Notes: generated from the letters alone by a model not told the origin. DNA of 7,895 nucleotides from Desulfitobacterium sp. (GCA_012799495.1 JAAZLD010000107.1:1-7895); one strand, 5' to 3'. Numbered from the stretch's first letter, positions 1 through 5,624 are shown. Program-made: numbers and translations.

Positions 1-129
1 CATATGCTCCTTTTTCCGTTTTGTAGTGGTTAAGGAGTGTAGTGAACCTATACCGATATGGAGTCTTTTGCATTCCTCGCTTTGGAAACAATTTATCCTG
101 TAGCCCTGCGAGGACTGATAAGTTTATCT

Positions 130-145
130 TAACTCTTTAGAGTTA
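130..145. promoter_or_regulatory. 16-bp dyad, candidate operator upstream of the PucR-type regulator gene
   Basis: TAACTCT and AGAGTTA form a perfect 7-base inverted repeat around a 2-base centre (TT). It lies 66 bases before the chosen start of the regulator gene, in a non-coding region. The short, symmetric shape suits a dimeric DNA-binding protein better than an RNA hairpin, because a 2-base loop is too tight. Autoregulation by the adjacent regulator is an inference; no convincing -35/-10 pair could be placed beside it. Confidence 0.3.
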
Positions 146-211
146 CGAAATATAGCCTTAAATTCTTGATATTTAACCATAGTAATGCTACGATCTGTAG
201 CGGTGATAGAA

Positions 212-1801
212 ATGCAAATAACATCCTCCATGTTCTTTTTTCAGTTAGAAAAGGAGCTAGACTTCTATTCTGAATATAAAAGACTTTCAAGTATTACCTT
301 CAAAAGGATTCGCTACTATCGGGATTACTTAGAAGGTGAAACTCTTTTTTTAGTAGATTGTAGTAATGGCATCCCTAATCTAGCAGGGTTAAGCTCCTGT
401 GTCTTTTTATTTTATAATTTGAACCTAGATTCTGATGTAACGCCTGAAAGGGGCACTCTTACTTTTGAAAACTTAATTCCTGAGGATTGCGATTATTGTG
501 TCCTCAGAGAAGGAATAGATAGTTTAGAGCTAATGGAAAAAATATTAGAGGTATGGACTAAACTTATGGAGTGGGATAGTCAGTTAAAGGATGCTCTTCA
601 AAACAAATCTCCTTTACAGGATGTATTACAATTAGGTCATAATATTATCCAGCGTCCCTACTCTTTAATCGATCGCAACTTTTCAGTGATCTATATGACT
701 GAGGAGTTTTTAGAGGCTATTGGTGATGGTGAAGATCTTAAGAATGAAGAAAGCCTCCAATACCTACCTTCAGATAAGGTTCAAGAGCTCCTTATGGATG
801 AAGAGTTCCATCAGGCAGAAGAAAAGCGAGGACTTTTTTATTACTATACTAATTATGAAGAAGAACCCTTTATATGTATCAATATCTTCTCTGAAGAGCG
901 GTACCTTGCTCGCCTTTTCTCTCCTGTCTATCCTAGCCATAGAGATGTGGAAGTTGGAGAGAAAGAACTTTTTCGGCACTTTGCTAATTATGTCAGCAAA
1001 GCATATATGAGTTATACCGATGATGTATTAGTTCGCCATCAAAAGGATGTTCTCCATAATTTAGTGAGAAGGATTTTGACTAGTTCGGAACAAGAAAAAA
1101 TATTTATTGGTAATGCATTAGAAGTTTATGGATGGAAGAAGGATGACACTTATGTGTTATTAAAGCTAAACTTTTTTATGGATGAAAAATGGCAAGCTGG
1201 ACTTCTTTACCTTTGTCAGCAATTAGAGAAGGAATGGAAGGATTCTTGTGCTATTGTTCGAGGTAATAGAATTGCTTGGGTGGTAAACTTAAGTGTTAGC
1301 CAAAAAGGGGTAGAGAATGATGAGTTTTTCCGCTCTCTTTCTTATTTAATAAGAGATTATGTATGTGTAGCAGGAGTAAGTGACTCCTTTAATGACTTGG
1401 CAGAACTAAAAAAGTATGAAAGACAAGCTGATATAGCTTTAGATATTGGCTATAAGGAACAGCCCCACCAATGGTATTTTCGTTTTGAGGATTATAAACT
1501 TAAGTATATGATAGGGATGGTAACTCGGGAATTTTCCGGTAAGGAGTTATGTCATCGGGTTGTCAAGATACTTATAAATTATGATGAAGAAAATAATACA
1601 GAGTATGCCTATACTTTATATACATTTTTAATTAGTGAGTATAATATTACTCAGGCTGCAGAGAAAGTTTTTGTCCACCGAACTACTTTTGTCAGACGTA
1701 TGGAGCGAATTAAAGAATTGACCCAAGTCAATTTAAATGACCCAGATGAAATATTGCAAATTTTGCTATCCTTCAAGCTTTTAAACTTTAAACTCCTGTA
1801 A
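212..1801 (+). CDS. PucR/CdaR-family transcriptional regulator
   Basis: A 529-residue regulator, recognised from its C-terminus. Residues about 476-529 form the PucR-type helix-turn-helix (HTH_30), with the typical NITQAAEKVFVHRTTFVRRM core at 479-498. Residues about 306-416 look like the degenerate GGDEF-like domain of CdaR/PucR proteins. Residues about 132-240 (around IIQRPYSLIDRNFSVIYM) look like a PAS/GAF-type sensor, so a small ligand is likely but cannot be named. I chose ATG 212 because GGTGAT (202-207), part of an extended Shine-Dalgarno sequence, lies just upstream and MQIT resembles family N-termini; the in-frame ATG at 185 lacks a ribosome binding site. The gene looks more AT-rich than the ribosomal genes after it and is separated from them by a promoter, so it probably is not part of their operon. 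No strong terminator follows. Its target genes are unknown; the family often controls catabolic or purine and sugar-acid genes. Confidence 0.85.
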   Translation: MQITSSMFFFQLEKELDFYSEYKRLSSITFKRIRYYRDYLEGETLFLVDCSNGIPNLAGLSSCVFLFYNLNLDSDVTPERGTLTFENLIPEDCDYCVLREGIDSLELMEKILEVWTKLMEWDSQLKDALQNKSPLQDVLQLGHNIIQRPYSLIDRNFSVIYMTEEFLEAIGDGEDLKNEESLQYLPSDKVQELLMDEEFHQAEEKRGLFYYYTNYEEEPFICINIFSEERYLARLFSPVYPSHRDVEVGEKELFRHFANYVSKAYMSYTDDVLVRHQKDVLHNLVRRILTSSEQEKIFIGNALEVYGWKKDDTYVLLKLNFFMDEKWQAGLLYLCQQLEKEWKDSCAIVRGNRIAWVVNLSVSQKGVENDEFFRSLSYLIRDYVCVAGVSDSFNDLAELKKYERQADIALDIGYKEQPHQWYFRFEDYKLKYMIGMVTREFSGKELCHRVVKILINYDEENNTEYAYTLYTFLISEYNITQAAEKVFVHRTTFVRRMERIKELTQVNLNDPDEILQILLSFKLLNFKLL

Positions 1802-1832
1802 AGTTATTTTAAGGATTTAGTTTTTCAATTTC

Positions 1833-1861
1833 TTGACAGGGTAAATTACATGTGTTAATGT
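1833..1861 (+). promoter_or_regulatory. Promoter of the rpmG-secE-nusG-rplK-rplA unit
   Basis: A perfect TTGACA -35 box (1833-1838) is followed after 17 bases by TAATGT (1856-1861), preceded by TGT, so a weak -10 may be rescued by an extended -10 element. The sequence AATTTCTTGACAGG around the -35 box recurs exactly at the rplJ promoter. Transcription would begin near 1868, giving a leader of about 50 nt before rpmG. The -35 box is convincing; the exact -10 is uncertain, since TATTAT at 1861-1866 is too far away (22-base spacer). Confidence 0.65.
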
Positions 1862-1916
1862 ATTATGAGCATGATTGAATGCGGATTTTTAATTGTGCCC
1901 GGGGAGGTGTTCGACA

Positions 1917-2066
1917 ATGCGTGTTGGCATTACTTTAGCTTGTAATGAATGTAAAAACCGGAACTACGCTACTAATAAAAATAAGAAAAACAACCCAGAT
2001 CGCCTAGAAGTGAAAAAATATTGCAAGTTTTGCAAGACCCACACTGCTCATAGAGAGACAAGGTAA
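1917..2066 (+). CDS. rpmG: 50S ribosomal protein L33 (zinc-ribbon form)
   Basis: A 49-residue protein matching L33, a small basic protein of the large ribosomal subunit. It begins MRVGITLACNEC and carries two CxxC pairs, C9/C12 and C36/C39, so it is the zinc-binding (C+) version rather than the cysteine-less paralogue that many Firmicutes induce under zinc limitation. The length is typical. The start is fixed by a very strong ribosome binding site, GGGGAGGTG at 1901-1909, seven bases upstream. It is the first gene after the promoter near 1833 and lies 75 bases before secE, the usual order in Clostridia. Most of the sequence is Lys, Asn and Arg rich, as expected for an rRNA binder. Confidence 0.96.
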   Translation: MRVGITLACNECKNRNYATNKNKKNNPDRLEVKKYCKFCKTHTAHRETR

Positions 2067-2141
2067 GGAGCAGATTTAATTTTGTACGCCGGGCTGCGTT
2101 GTCAGGCAATTAGCTTTCGAGTCTTGTAAGGATGTGATTGG

Positions 2142-2363
2142 ATGAGTGCGGTTAAAAAGCAAGCCAATACTCCCGGAAGAGTCCAAGCCACTAAAGACTA
2201 TCTTAGGGGAGTTTGGAGTGAACTAAAGAAGGTTCACTGGCCCGATCGTAAGCAGCTTATTACGTATACAGCAGTTGTTTTAGTAACTGTGGCTATTGTT
2301 TCAGTTATGCTTTGGATAGTGGACAGCGGCCTAGGTATAGTAATAAGCAAGATTCTCGGATAG
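2142..2363 (+). CDS. secE: Preprotein translocase subunit SecE
   Basis: A 73-residue SecE, the short single-span form normal in Gram-positive bacteria. SecE clamps SecY in the plasma membrane and is needed for a stable SecYEG protein-conducting channel. The conserved amphipathic-helix motif is present as SELKKVHWP at residues 26-34, followed by one transmembrane helix at about residues 40-60 (ITYTAVVLVTVAIVSVMLWI) and a short C-terminal tail. The N-terminus (1-20) is polar and basic. The start is supported by AAGGATGTGAT at 2128-2138, one base different from the extended Shine-Dalgarno consensus. It sits between rpmG and nusG, as in most bacteria, and is probably cotranscribed with both. Confidence 0.95.
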   Translation: MSAVKKQANTPGRVQATKDYLRGVWSELKKVHWPDRKQLITYTAVVLVTVAIVSVMLWIVDSGLGIVISKILG

Positions 2364-2404
2364 GTACTCAAACAGGTTGCCTCAAAGAATTGGCAAGTTA
2401 GTTT

Positions 2405-2426
2405 GGGGCCTTGTATTGGAGGTCCT
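2405..2426 (+). promoter_or_regulatory. Hairpin overlapping the nusG Shine-Dalgarno sequence
   Basis: Bases 2405-2411 (GGGGCCT) can pair with 2420-2426 (AGGTCCT), giving seven pairs, two of them G-U, around the loop TGTATTGG. The nusG ribosome binding site GGAGGT (2418-2423) is split between loop and 3' arm, so the stem would partly mask it. The GGAGGT-to-ATG gap is long (12 bases). The pairing is visible in the sequence; a regulatory role is inferred. Confidence 0.35.
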
Positions 2427-2435
2427 GTTCGAAAA

Positions 2436-2963
2436 ATGAGTAAAAACTGGTACGTTATTCACACCTATTCCGGCTATGAGAATAAGGTGAAGACTAACTT
2501 AGAAAAACGTGTAGAATCCATGAATATGGAAGATAAAATCTTTCGCGTACTTGTTCCCATGGAAGATGAAATCGAAATCAAAAATGGGAAGAAAAAAGTA
2601 TCTAAGCGAAAGGTTTTTCCTGGTTATGTCCTAGTAGAAATGGAGATGACTGATGACTCTTGGTATGTAGTGCGTAATACTCCGGGAGTTACGGGGTTTG
2701 TAGGAACGGGGGCTAAGCCTATTCCTTTACAGGAGCAGGAAGTCCAGGCTATCCTACGCCAAATGGGCGTTGAAGAAGCTCGTACAAAGGTAGATTTTAC
2801 TATCGGTCAAAATGTCCGGGTTATTTCTGGTCCGTTTCAAGATTTTGTTGCTAATGTGCGGGAAATCCTTGAAGACAAAGGAAAGCTTCGAGTATCTGTC
2901 TCCATGTTCGGTAGAGAAACTCCAGTGGAATTAGATTTTTCCCAAGTGGAAAAGATAGATTAA
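2436..2963 (+). CDS. nusG: Transcription termination/antitermination factor NusG
   Basis: A 175-residue NusG of normal length. NusG binds the RNA polymerase clamp, changes pausing and termination, and can link polymerase to the leading ribosome. The N-terminal NGN domain spans about residues 3-105 and includes WYVIHTYSGYENKVK near the start and RKVFPGYVLVEM in the middle. The C-terminal KOW domain covers about 120-175, beginning near GQNVRVISGPFQDF and ending with the conserved MFGRETPVELDFSQVEKI block. ATG 2436 gives the family N-terminus MSKNWYVIHT; extending to an upstream TTG at 2403 would add an unconserved MGPCIGG segment. The ribosome binding site GGAGGT is 12 bases upstream, farther than at neighbouring genes, and lies in a possible hairpin. 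The gene sits 26 bases before rplK and is probably cotranscribed with it. Confidence 0.96.
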   Translation: MSKNWYVIHTYSGYENKVKTNLEKRVESMNMEDKIFRVLVPMEDEIEIKNGKKKVSKRKVFPGYVLVEMEMTDDSWYVVRNTPGVTGFVGTGAKPIPLQEQEVQAILRQMGVEEARTKVDFTIGQNVRVISGPFQDFVANVREILEDKGKLRVSVSMFGRETPVELDFSQVEKID

Positions 2964-2989
2964 AATTACCCTGTTAAGGAGGTGTAAAT

Positions 2990-3415
2990 ATGGCGAAGAA
3001 AGTTGTGGGTTTGATTAAATTAGCGATCAGCGCTGGTAAAGCAAATCCAGCACCTCCCGTTGGTCCTGCTCTTGGTCAGCACGGGGTCAATATCATGGCC
3101 TTCTGTAAAGAATACAATGAGCGTACAAAGGATCAAGCGGGATTGATTATTCCGGTTGAAATTACCGTTTATGAAGATCGCTCTTTTACCTTTATTACTA
3201 AAACTCCCCCTGCTTCAATTCTTTTGAAGAAAGCTGCTAATATCGAATCTGGTTCAGCCGAGCCTAATCGCACTAAAGTAGCTAAAGTGGGAAGAGACAA
3301 AGTTCGTGAGATCGCTGAACTCAAAATGAAAGACCTTAATGCAGCAGATATCGAAGCTGCTATGAGAATGGTCGAAGGTACTGCCCGTAGTATGGGTATT
3401 ACAGTCGAAGGCTAA
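2990..3415 (+). CDS. rplK: 50S ribosomal protein L11
   Basis: A full-length 141-residue L11. It binds the GTPase-associated region of 23S rRNA at the base of the L7/L12 stalk and takes part in elongation-factor cycling and in the stringent response through RelA-type enzymes. The N-terminal domain holds the proline-rich NPAPPVGPALGQHG segment (19-32), with the two prolines (P23, P26) whose mutation gives thiostrepton resistance in other bacteria, so a drug-sensitive version is predicted. The C-terminal RNA-binding domain (about 70-141) contains KTPPAS, GRDKVREIAE and EGTARSMGI. The start is fixed by AAGGAGGTG at 2976-2984, five bases upstream. The gene precedes rplA in the standard order; the 65-base spacer to rplA holds a probable L1-binding hairpin. 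Confidence 0.97.
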   Translation: MAKKVVGLIKLAISAGKANPAPPVGPALGQHGVNIMAFCKEYNERTKDQAGLIIPVEITVYEDRSFTFITKTPPASILLKKAANIESGSAEPNRTKVAKVGRDKVREIAELKMKDLNAADIEAAMRMVEGTARSMGITVEG

Positions 3416-3438
3416 TTATTTAAAAGGCTAAGATTTTA

Positions 3439-3466
3439 GTGGGAGGGCTAGAGCCCGAATAACCAC
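3439..3466 (+). promoter_or_regulatory. Candidate L1-binding translational operator (23S rRNA mimic) before rplA
   Basis: GTGG (3439-3442) pairs with CCAC (3463-3466), and inside that GGGC (3445-3448) pairs with GCCC (3453-3456) across the loop TAGA. The unpaired parts, GA on the left and GAATAA on the right, form an asymmetric internal loop. This closely copies the L1 site in 23S rRNA (helices 76-77), where GUGGGAGG faces GAAAUACCAC. The rplA Shine-Dalgarno sequence AAGGAGGT begins at 3467, directly after the outer stem, so bound L1 would block ribosomes. Autoregulation by L1 through rRNA mimicry is established in E. coli and archaea; its action here is inferred. Confidence 0.7.
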
Positions 3467-3480
3467 AAGGAGGTTTAAGA

Positions 3481-4173
3481 ATGGCCAAAGTTGGTAAAAA
3501 CTATAAAAATGCCCTTGAGGCATTTGATCGCCAGAATTTATATGAGCCAGAAGAAGCTTTAGCCCTTATTAAGAAAATTGCTAAAGCAAAGTTCGACGAA
3601 ACTGTAGAAGTTGCTTATAGGCTAAGCATTGACACACGTCACGCAGATCAACAGATTCGTGGTGCTATGGTTCTTCCTCATGGAACAGGTAAAAGCCGTA
3701 CTGTCTTGGTATTTGCAAAAGGGGAAAAAGCCAAAGAAGCAGAGGCTGCAGGTGCCGATTTTGTAGGTGCTGAAGATATGATCGCTAAAGTTCAAGAAGG
3801 TTGGTTTGGTTTTGATGTAGTTATTGCTACTCCTGATATGATGGGTATGGTAGGTAAGCTAGGTCGTCTTCTCGGACCTAAAGGCCTAATGCCTAACCCC
3901 AAAACCGGAACCGTAACCTTTGATGTAGGTAAGGCGGTCGAAGAAGTCAAAGCTGGTAAGATCGAATATCGTGCTGATAAAGCAGGTATTATTCATGCTC
4001 CTATCGGTAAAGTTTCTTTTAGCGAAGAACAGCTAATTGAAAACTATAAAGCTCTAACAGACACCGTGGTTAAAGCAAAGCCAGCAGCTGCTAAGGGTCA
4101 ATATATCCGCAGCATCACGGTATCATCTACCATGAGCCCTGGTATTCGTATCAACCCGCTTAAAGCTCTGTAA
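3481..4173 (+). CDS. rplA: 50S ribosomal protein L1
   Basis: A 230-residue L1, normal length. It binds 23S rRNA to form the mobile L1 stalk that helps move deacylated tRNA out of the E site, and it is also a classical translational repressor of its own operon. Domain I is discontinuous (about residues 1-67 and 160-230) around domain II. Signature blocks are RHADQQIRGAMVLPHGTGK near 58, the family motif LGPKGLMPNPKTGTV near 140, and the C-terminal block around IRSITVSSTMSPGIRINP. ATG 3481 follows AAGGAGGT at 3467-3474 with six bases between. The candidate L1 site just upstream would let excess L1 shut off this gene. It is the last gene before a new promoter and leader; no terminator follows it, so some readthrough to rplJ is likely. 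Confidence 0.97.
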   Translation: MAKVGKNYKNALEAFDRQNLYEPEEALALIKKIAKAKFDETVEVAYRLSIDTRHADQQIRGAMVLPHGTGKSRTVLVFAKGEKAKEAEAAGADFVGAEDMIAKVQEGWFGFDVVIATPDMMGMVGKLGRLLGPKGLMPNPKTGTVTFDVGKAVEEVKAGKIEYRADKAGIIHAPIGKVSFSEEQLIENYKALTDTVVKAKPAAAKGQYIRSITVSSTMSPGIRINPLKAL

Positions 4174-4204
4174 CTTGGATACCATAAATTGTCTAGATAA
4201 TTTC

Positions 4205-4233
4205 TTGACAGGTATACTTTGATAGTTTATACT
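4205..4233 (+). promoter_or_regulatory. Strong promoter of the rplJ-rplL unit
   Basis: TTGACA (4205-4210), a 17-base spacer and TATACT (4228-4233) make a near-consensus housekeeping promoter, the best in the window. Its -35 region shares AATTTCTTGACAGG with the rpmG promoter. Transcription would start near 4240, just before the L10-leader fold, giving a 5' leader of about 185 nt. It lets L10 and L12 be made independently of L11 and L1, useful because L12 is needed in several copies per ribosome. Confidence 0.85.
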
Positions 4234-4248
4234 CTACTAGAATTGAAT

Positions 4249-4389
4249 AACCTTCCACTGAAGACAGCAGGTGCTGCAAGCTTAATTTCCTGCCGAGGTT
4301 GGAGATTTGCCTGAATGGATGTGTATTAATTTTTTAATTAATATATTATTGGGCCTTCTTGACCTCTGCAGTAAAAGCGGAGGTTTTTT
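4249..4389 (+). ncRNA. Ribosomal protein L10 leader (autoregulatory 5' UTR)
   Basis: The leader matches the L10 leader class found upstream of rplJ in Firmicutes. AACCTT (4249-4254) pairs with GAGGTT (4295-4300), and GCAGG (4267-4271) with CCTGC (4289-4293), with the conserved GAAGACAGCAGG stretch (4260-4271) forming the internal loop and inner stem as in rRNA bound by the L10-L12 complex. An AT hairpin (4324-4343) and an intrinsic terminator (4362-4389) follow. GAGGT (4295-4299) is also complementary to ACCTC in the terminator's left arm (4362-4366), so L10 binding would free that arm and favour termination. The fold is recognised from the family; the switch partners are my inference. Confidence 0.85.
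4362..4389 (+). terminator. Intrinsic terminator / attenuator in the rplJ leader
   Basis: ACCTCTGC (4362-4369) pairs with GCGGAGGT (4377-4384), eight pairs with one G-U, across a 7-base loop, followed by a run of six T (4384-4389). It lies upstream of rplJ and inside its leader, so it can only serve as a conditional attenuator rather than an operon end, although it could also stop readthrough from rplA. Confidence 0.85.
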
Positions 4390-4425
4390 AATTATAGGTT
4401 ATCTGTCGGAAGGGGGTGGACTTAA

Positions 4426-4953
4426 GTGCTAAATCTTGAACAAAAAAAGCAAGTTGTTGCTGAAATCAAAGAAAAGCTCCAAAACTCCTCTGGGGTTGTG
4501 CTGGCTGATTATCGTGGCTTAACAGTTGCCCAAGTAACGGAACTCCGGGCTCAACTTCGGGAAGCCGGTGTGGAATACCGAGTATTAAAGAACAATTTAG
4601 TACGTCGGGCTGCTGAAGAAGTTGGAATTGAGGGACTGGATGAATTTTTAGTAGGGCCCACCGCTGTTGCTTTTAGTGAAGACCCTGTTGCTCCTGCCAA
4701 AATCCTCGCAGATTTTGCTAAGAACAATAAGAAATTTACACTTAAAGCCGGTATTGTTGAAGGTAAGGTAGTAGATGAAGCAGGAGTGAAAGCTCTCGCA
4801 GCACTACCAAGCCGGGAGGTTCTTCTTGCTCAAGTCCTGCGGGGAATGCAGGCTCCTTTGGCTGGCATGGCCAATGTATTGCAAGGACCTATTCGCAAAA
4901 TGGGTTACGCTTTGGAAGAAGTGCGTAAACTCAAAGAAGCTCAAGCTTCTTAA
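4426..4953 (+). CDS. rplJ: 50S ribosomal protein L10
   Basis: A 175-residue L10, normal for Firmicutes. It anchors L7/L12 dimers to the ribosome, forming the stalk that recruits translation GTPases, and as the L10-L12 complex it represses its own mRNA. The N-terminal rRNA-binding domain includes ADYRGLTVAQVTELR (27-41) and the YRVLKNNLVRRA block; the C-terminal helix (about 135-175, with GPIRKMGYALEEVRKL) binds L12. The start is GTG at 4426: a stop codon (TAA, 4423-4425) directly precedes it in frame, so no earlier start is possible, and no in-frame ATG follows nearby. The purine-rich ribosome binding site GGAAGGGGGTGG (4408-4419) is strong, offsetting the GTG. The first bases of that site (GGAAGG) are complementary to CCTTCC in the leader at 4251-4256. 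It is cotranscribed with rplL, 87 bases on. Confidence 0.96.
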   Translation: MLNLEQKKQVVAEIKEKLQNSSGVVLADYRGLTVAQVTELRAQLREAGVEYRVLKNNLVRRAAEEVGIEGLDEFLVGPTAVAFSEDPVAPAKILADFAKNNKKFTLKAGIVEGKVVDEAGVKALAALPSREVLLAQVLRGMQAPLAGMANVLQGPIRKMGYALEEVRKLKEAQAS

Positions 4954-4978
4954 TCAGACTCCAAGATTTATGAATCGA

Positions 4979-5010
4979 AAATTAAACCTGGCAATTGCCT
5001 GAAATTAAAC
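4979..5010. repeat. Palindrome flanked by direct repeats in the rplJ-rplL spacer
   Basis: The perfect 10-base palindrome GGCAATTGCC (4990-4999) lies between two exact copies of AAATTAAAC (4979-4987 and 5002-5010). The arrangement sits mid-spacer, with no promoter motif nearby. It might affect mRNA processing or L12 translation, or be chance in AT-rich sequence. Confidence 0.3.
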
Positions 5011-5040
5011 GAAAATAATATTAATTAGGGGGAAAACTCA

Positions 5041-5421
5041 ATGTCTAAAATTAATGAAATCCTTGAAGCCGTAAAAGGCTTAACTGTACTTGAACTTTCT
5101 GAACTAGTTAAAGCTTTTGAAGAAGAATTCGGTGTTAGTGCTGCTGCTCCTGTAGCTGTAGCTGCTGCTCCTGGTGCTGCTGCTGGCGATGCCCCTGCAG
5201 CTGAAGAGCAAAGTGAATTTGACGTAGTATTGACCAGTGCTGGTTCTGCTAAAATCAACGTTATCAAAACTGTTCGTGAAATCACCGGTCTCGGCCTTAA
5301 AGATGCTAAAGAACTCGTTGATAGTGCTCCAAAACCAGTTAAAGAAAAAGTCAGCAAAGAAGACGCTGAAGCTCTCAAAGCTAAGCTCGAAGAAGCTGGT
5401 GCTACTGTAGAATTGAAATAA
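5041..5421 (+). CDS. rplL: 50S ribosomal protein L7/L12
   Basis: A 126-residue L7/L12, the multi-copy stalk protein that recruits and stimulates EF-Tu, EF-G and other translation GTPases. Residues about 1-32 form the N-terminal dimerisation helices that bind L10, 33-57 the flexible Ala/Pro/Gly-rich hinge, and 58-126 the compact C-terminal factor-binding domain with the conserved KINVIKTVREITGLGLKDAK block. ATG 5041 follows AGGGGG (5027-5032) at eight bases. Gene order and the strong terminator 10 bases after the stop codon show it ends the rplJ-rplL unit. The alanine-rich hinge leaves the opposite strand open over much of the gene, which produces a spurious antisense frame. Confidence 0.98.
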   Translation: MSKINEILEAVKGLTVLELSELVKAFEEEFGVSAAAPVAVAAAPGAAAGDAPAAEEQSEFDVVLTSAGSAKINVIKTVREITGLGLKDAKELVDSAPKPVKEKVSKEDAEALKAKLEEAGATVELK

Positions 5422-5430
5422 GCTTACTTT

Positions 5431-5466
5431 AAAAAAAGTACCCTCCTAGTGGAGGGTGCTTTTTTT
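5431..5466 (+). terminator. Strong intrinsic terminator after rplL
   Basis: Bases 5431-5446 and 5451-5466 are complementary along all 16 positions (one G-T), around the loop TAGT. The stem core is GTACCCTCC with GGAGGGTGC, and the 3' arm ends in seven T (5460-5466) facing seven A. The A/T symmetry means it could act on either strand. It should stop most rplJ-rplL transcripts before rpoB. Confidence 0.92.
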
Positions 5467-5505
5467 AGATCTCATTTGATTTTTAGGCTAATTTATGAAT
5501 AATAT

Positions 5506-5514
5506 TGGTATAAT
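5506..5514 (+). promoter_or_regulatory. Possible extended -10 promoter upstream of rpoB
   Basis: TGGTATAAT matches an extended -10 element with a perfect TATAAT (5509-5514). No good -35 box lies at the right distance (GGCTAA at 17 bases), so this would be a secondary start site at most. The surrounding AT-rich sequence makes a chance match fairly likely. Confidence 0.3.
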
Positions 5515-5589
5515 TAACTTAATACAAGGTTTTTCTGGAATAATTTTATGATCATAAGCATGAAACCACAAAAAGTGCAATAGTTCTTC

Positions 5590-5618
5590 TTGACAATGGG
5601 CATAGAAGTTGGTATCCT
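5590..5618 (+). promoter_or_regulatory. Promoter of rpoB
   Basis: TTGACA (5590-5595), a 17-base spacer and TATCCT (5613-5618) form a good housekeeping promoter, 124 bases beyond the rplL terminator. The -35 box is preceded by TTC as at the other two promoters in the window. Transcription would begin near 5625, leaving a leader of about 305 nt before rpoB. Confidence 0.75.
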
Positions 5619-5624
5619 TAATAA

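Noticed and set aside
185..211. Upstream ATG (185) as start of the regulator
   Set aside because: No Shine-Dalgarno sequence precedes it, while ATG 212 has GGTGAT four bases upstream and fits family N-termini.
720..1010. Short frames on both strands inside the PucR-type gene (720-1010 +, 770-979 -)
   Set aside because: Both lie within a well-supported regulator gene, lack ribosome binding sites and show no family features.
1784..1810. AACTTTA/TAAAGTT hairpin at the end of the regulator gene as a terminator
   Set aside because: The stem is entirely AT apart from one G-C pair and is followed only by ATTTTA, too weak for a convincing intrinsic terminator.
2067..2141. tRNA gene between rpmG and secE, as in some Clostridia
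   Set aside because: No GTTCGA-type T-loop or acceptor-stem pairing was found in these 75 bases.
2403..2435. TTG at 2403 as the nusG start
   Set aside because: It would add an unconserved 11-residue segment, and the GGAGGT ribosome binding site would then lie inside the gene; ATG 2436 gives the standard NusG N-terminus.
5025..5378. 117-codon frame on the - strand opposite rplL
   Set aside because: It is a shadow of the Ala-rich rplL frame: low-complexity Ser/Ala/Leu sequence, no ribosome binding site, no recognisable domain.
5548..5583. 11-codon frame starting ATG 5548 between the rplL terminator and the rpoB promoter
   Set aside because: No ribosome binding site; it ends just before the -35 box and is easily explained by chance.
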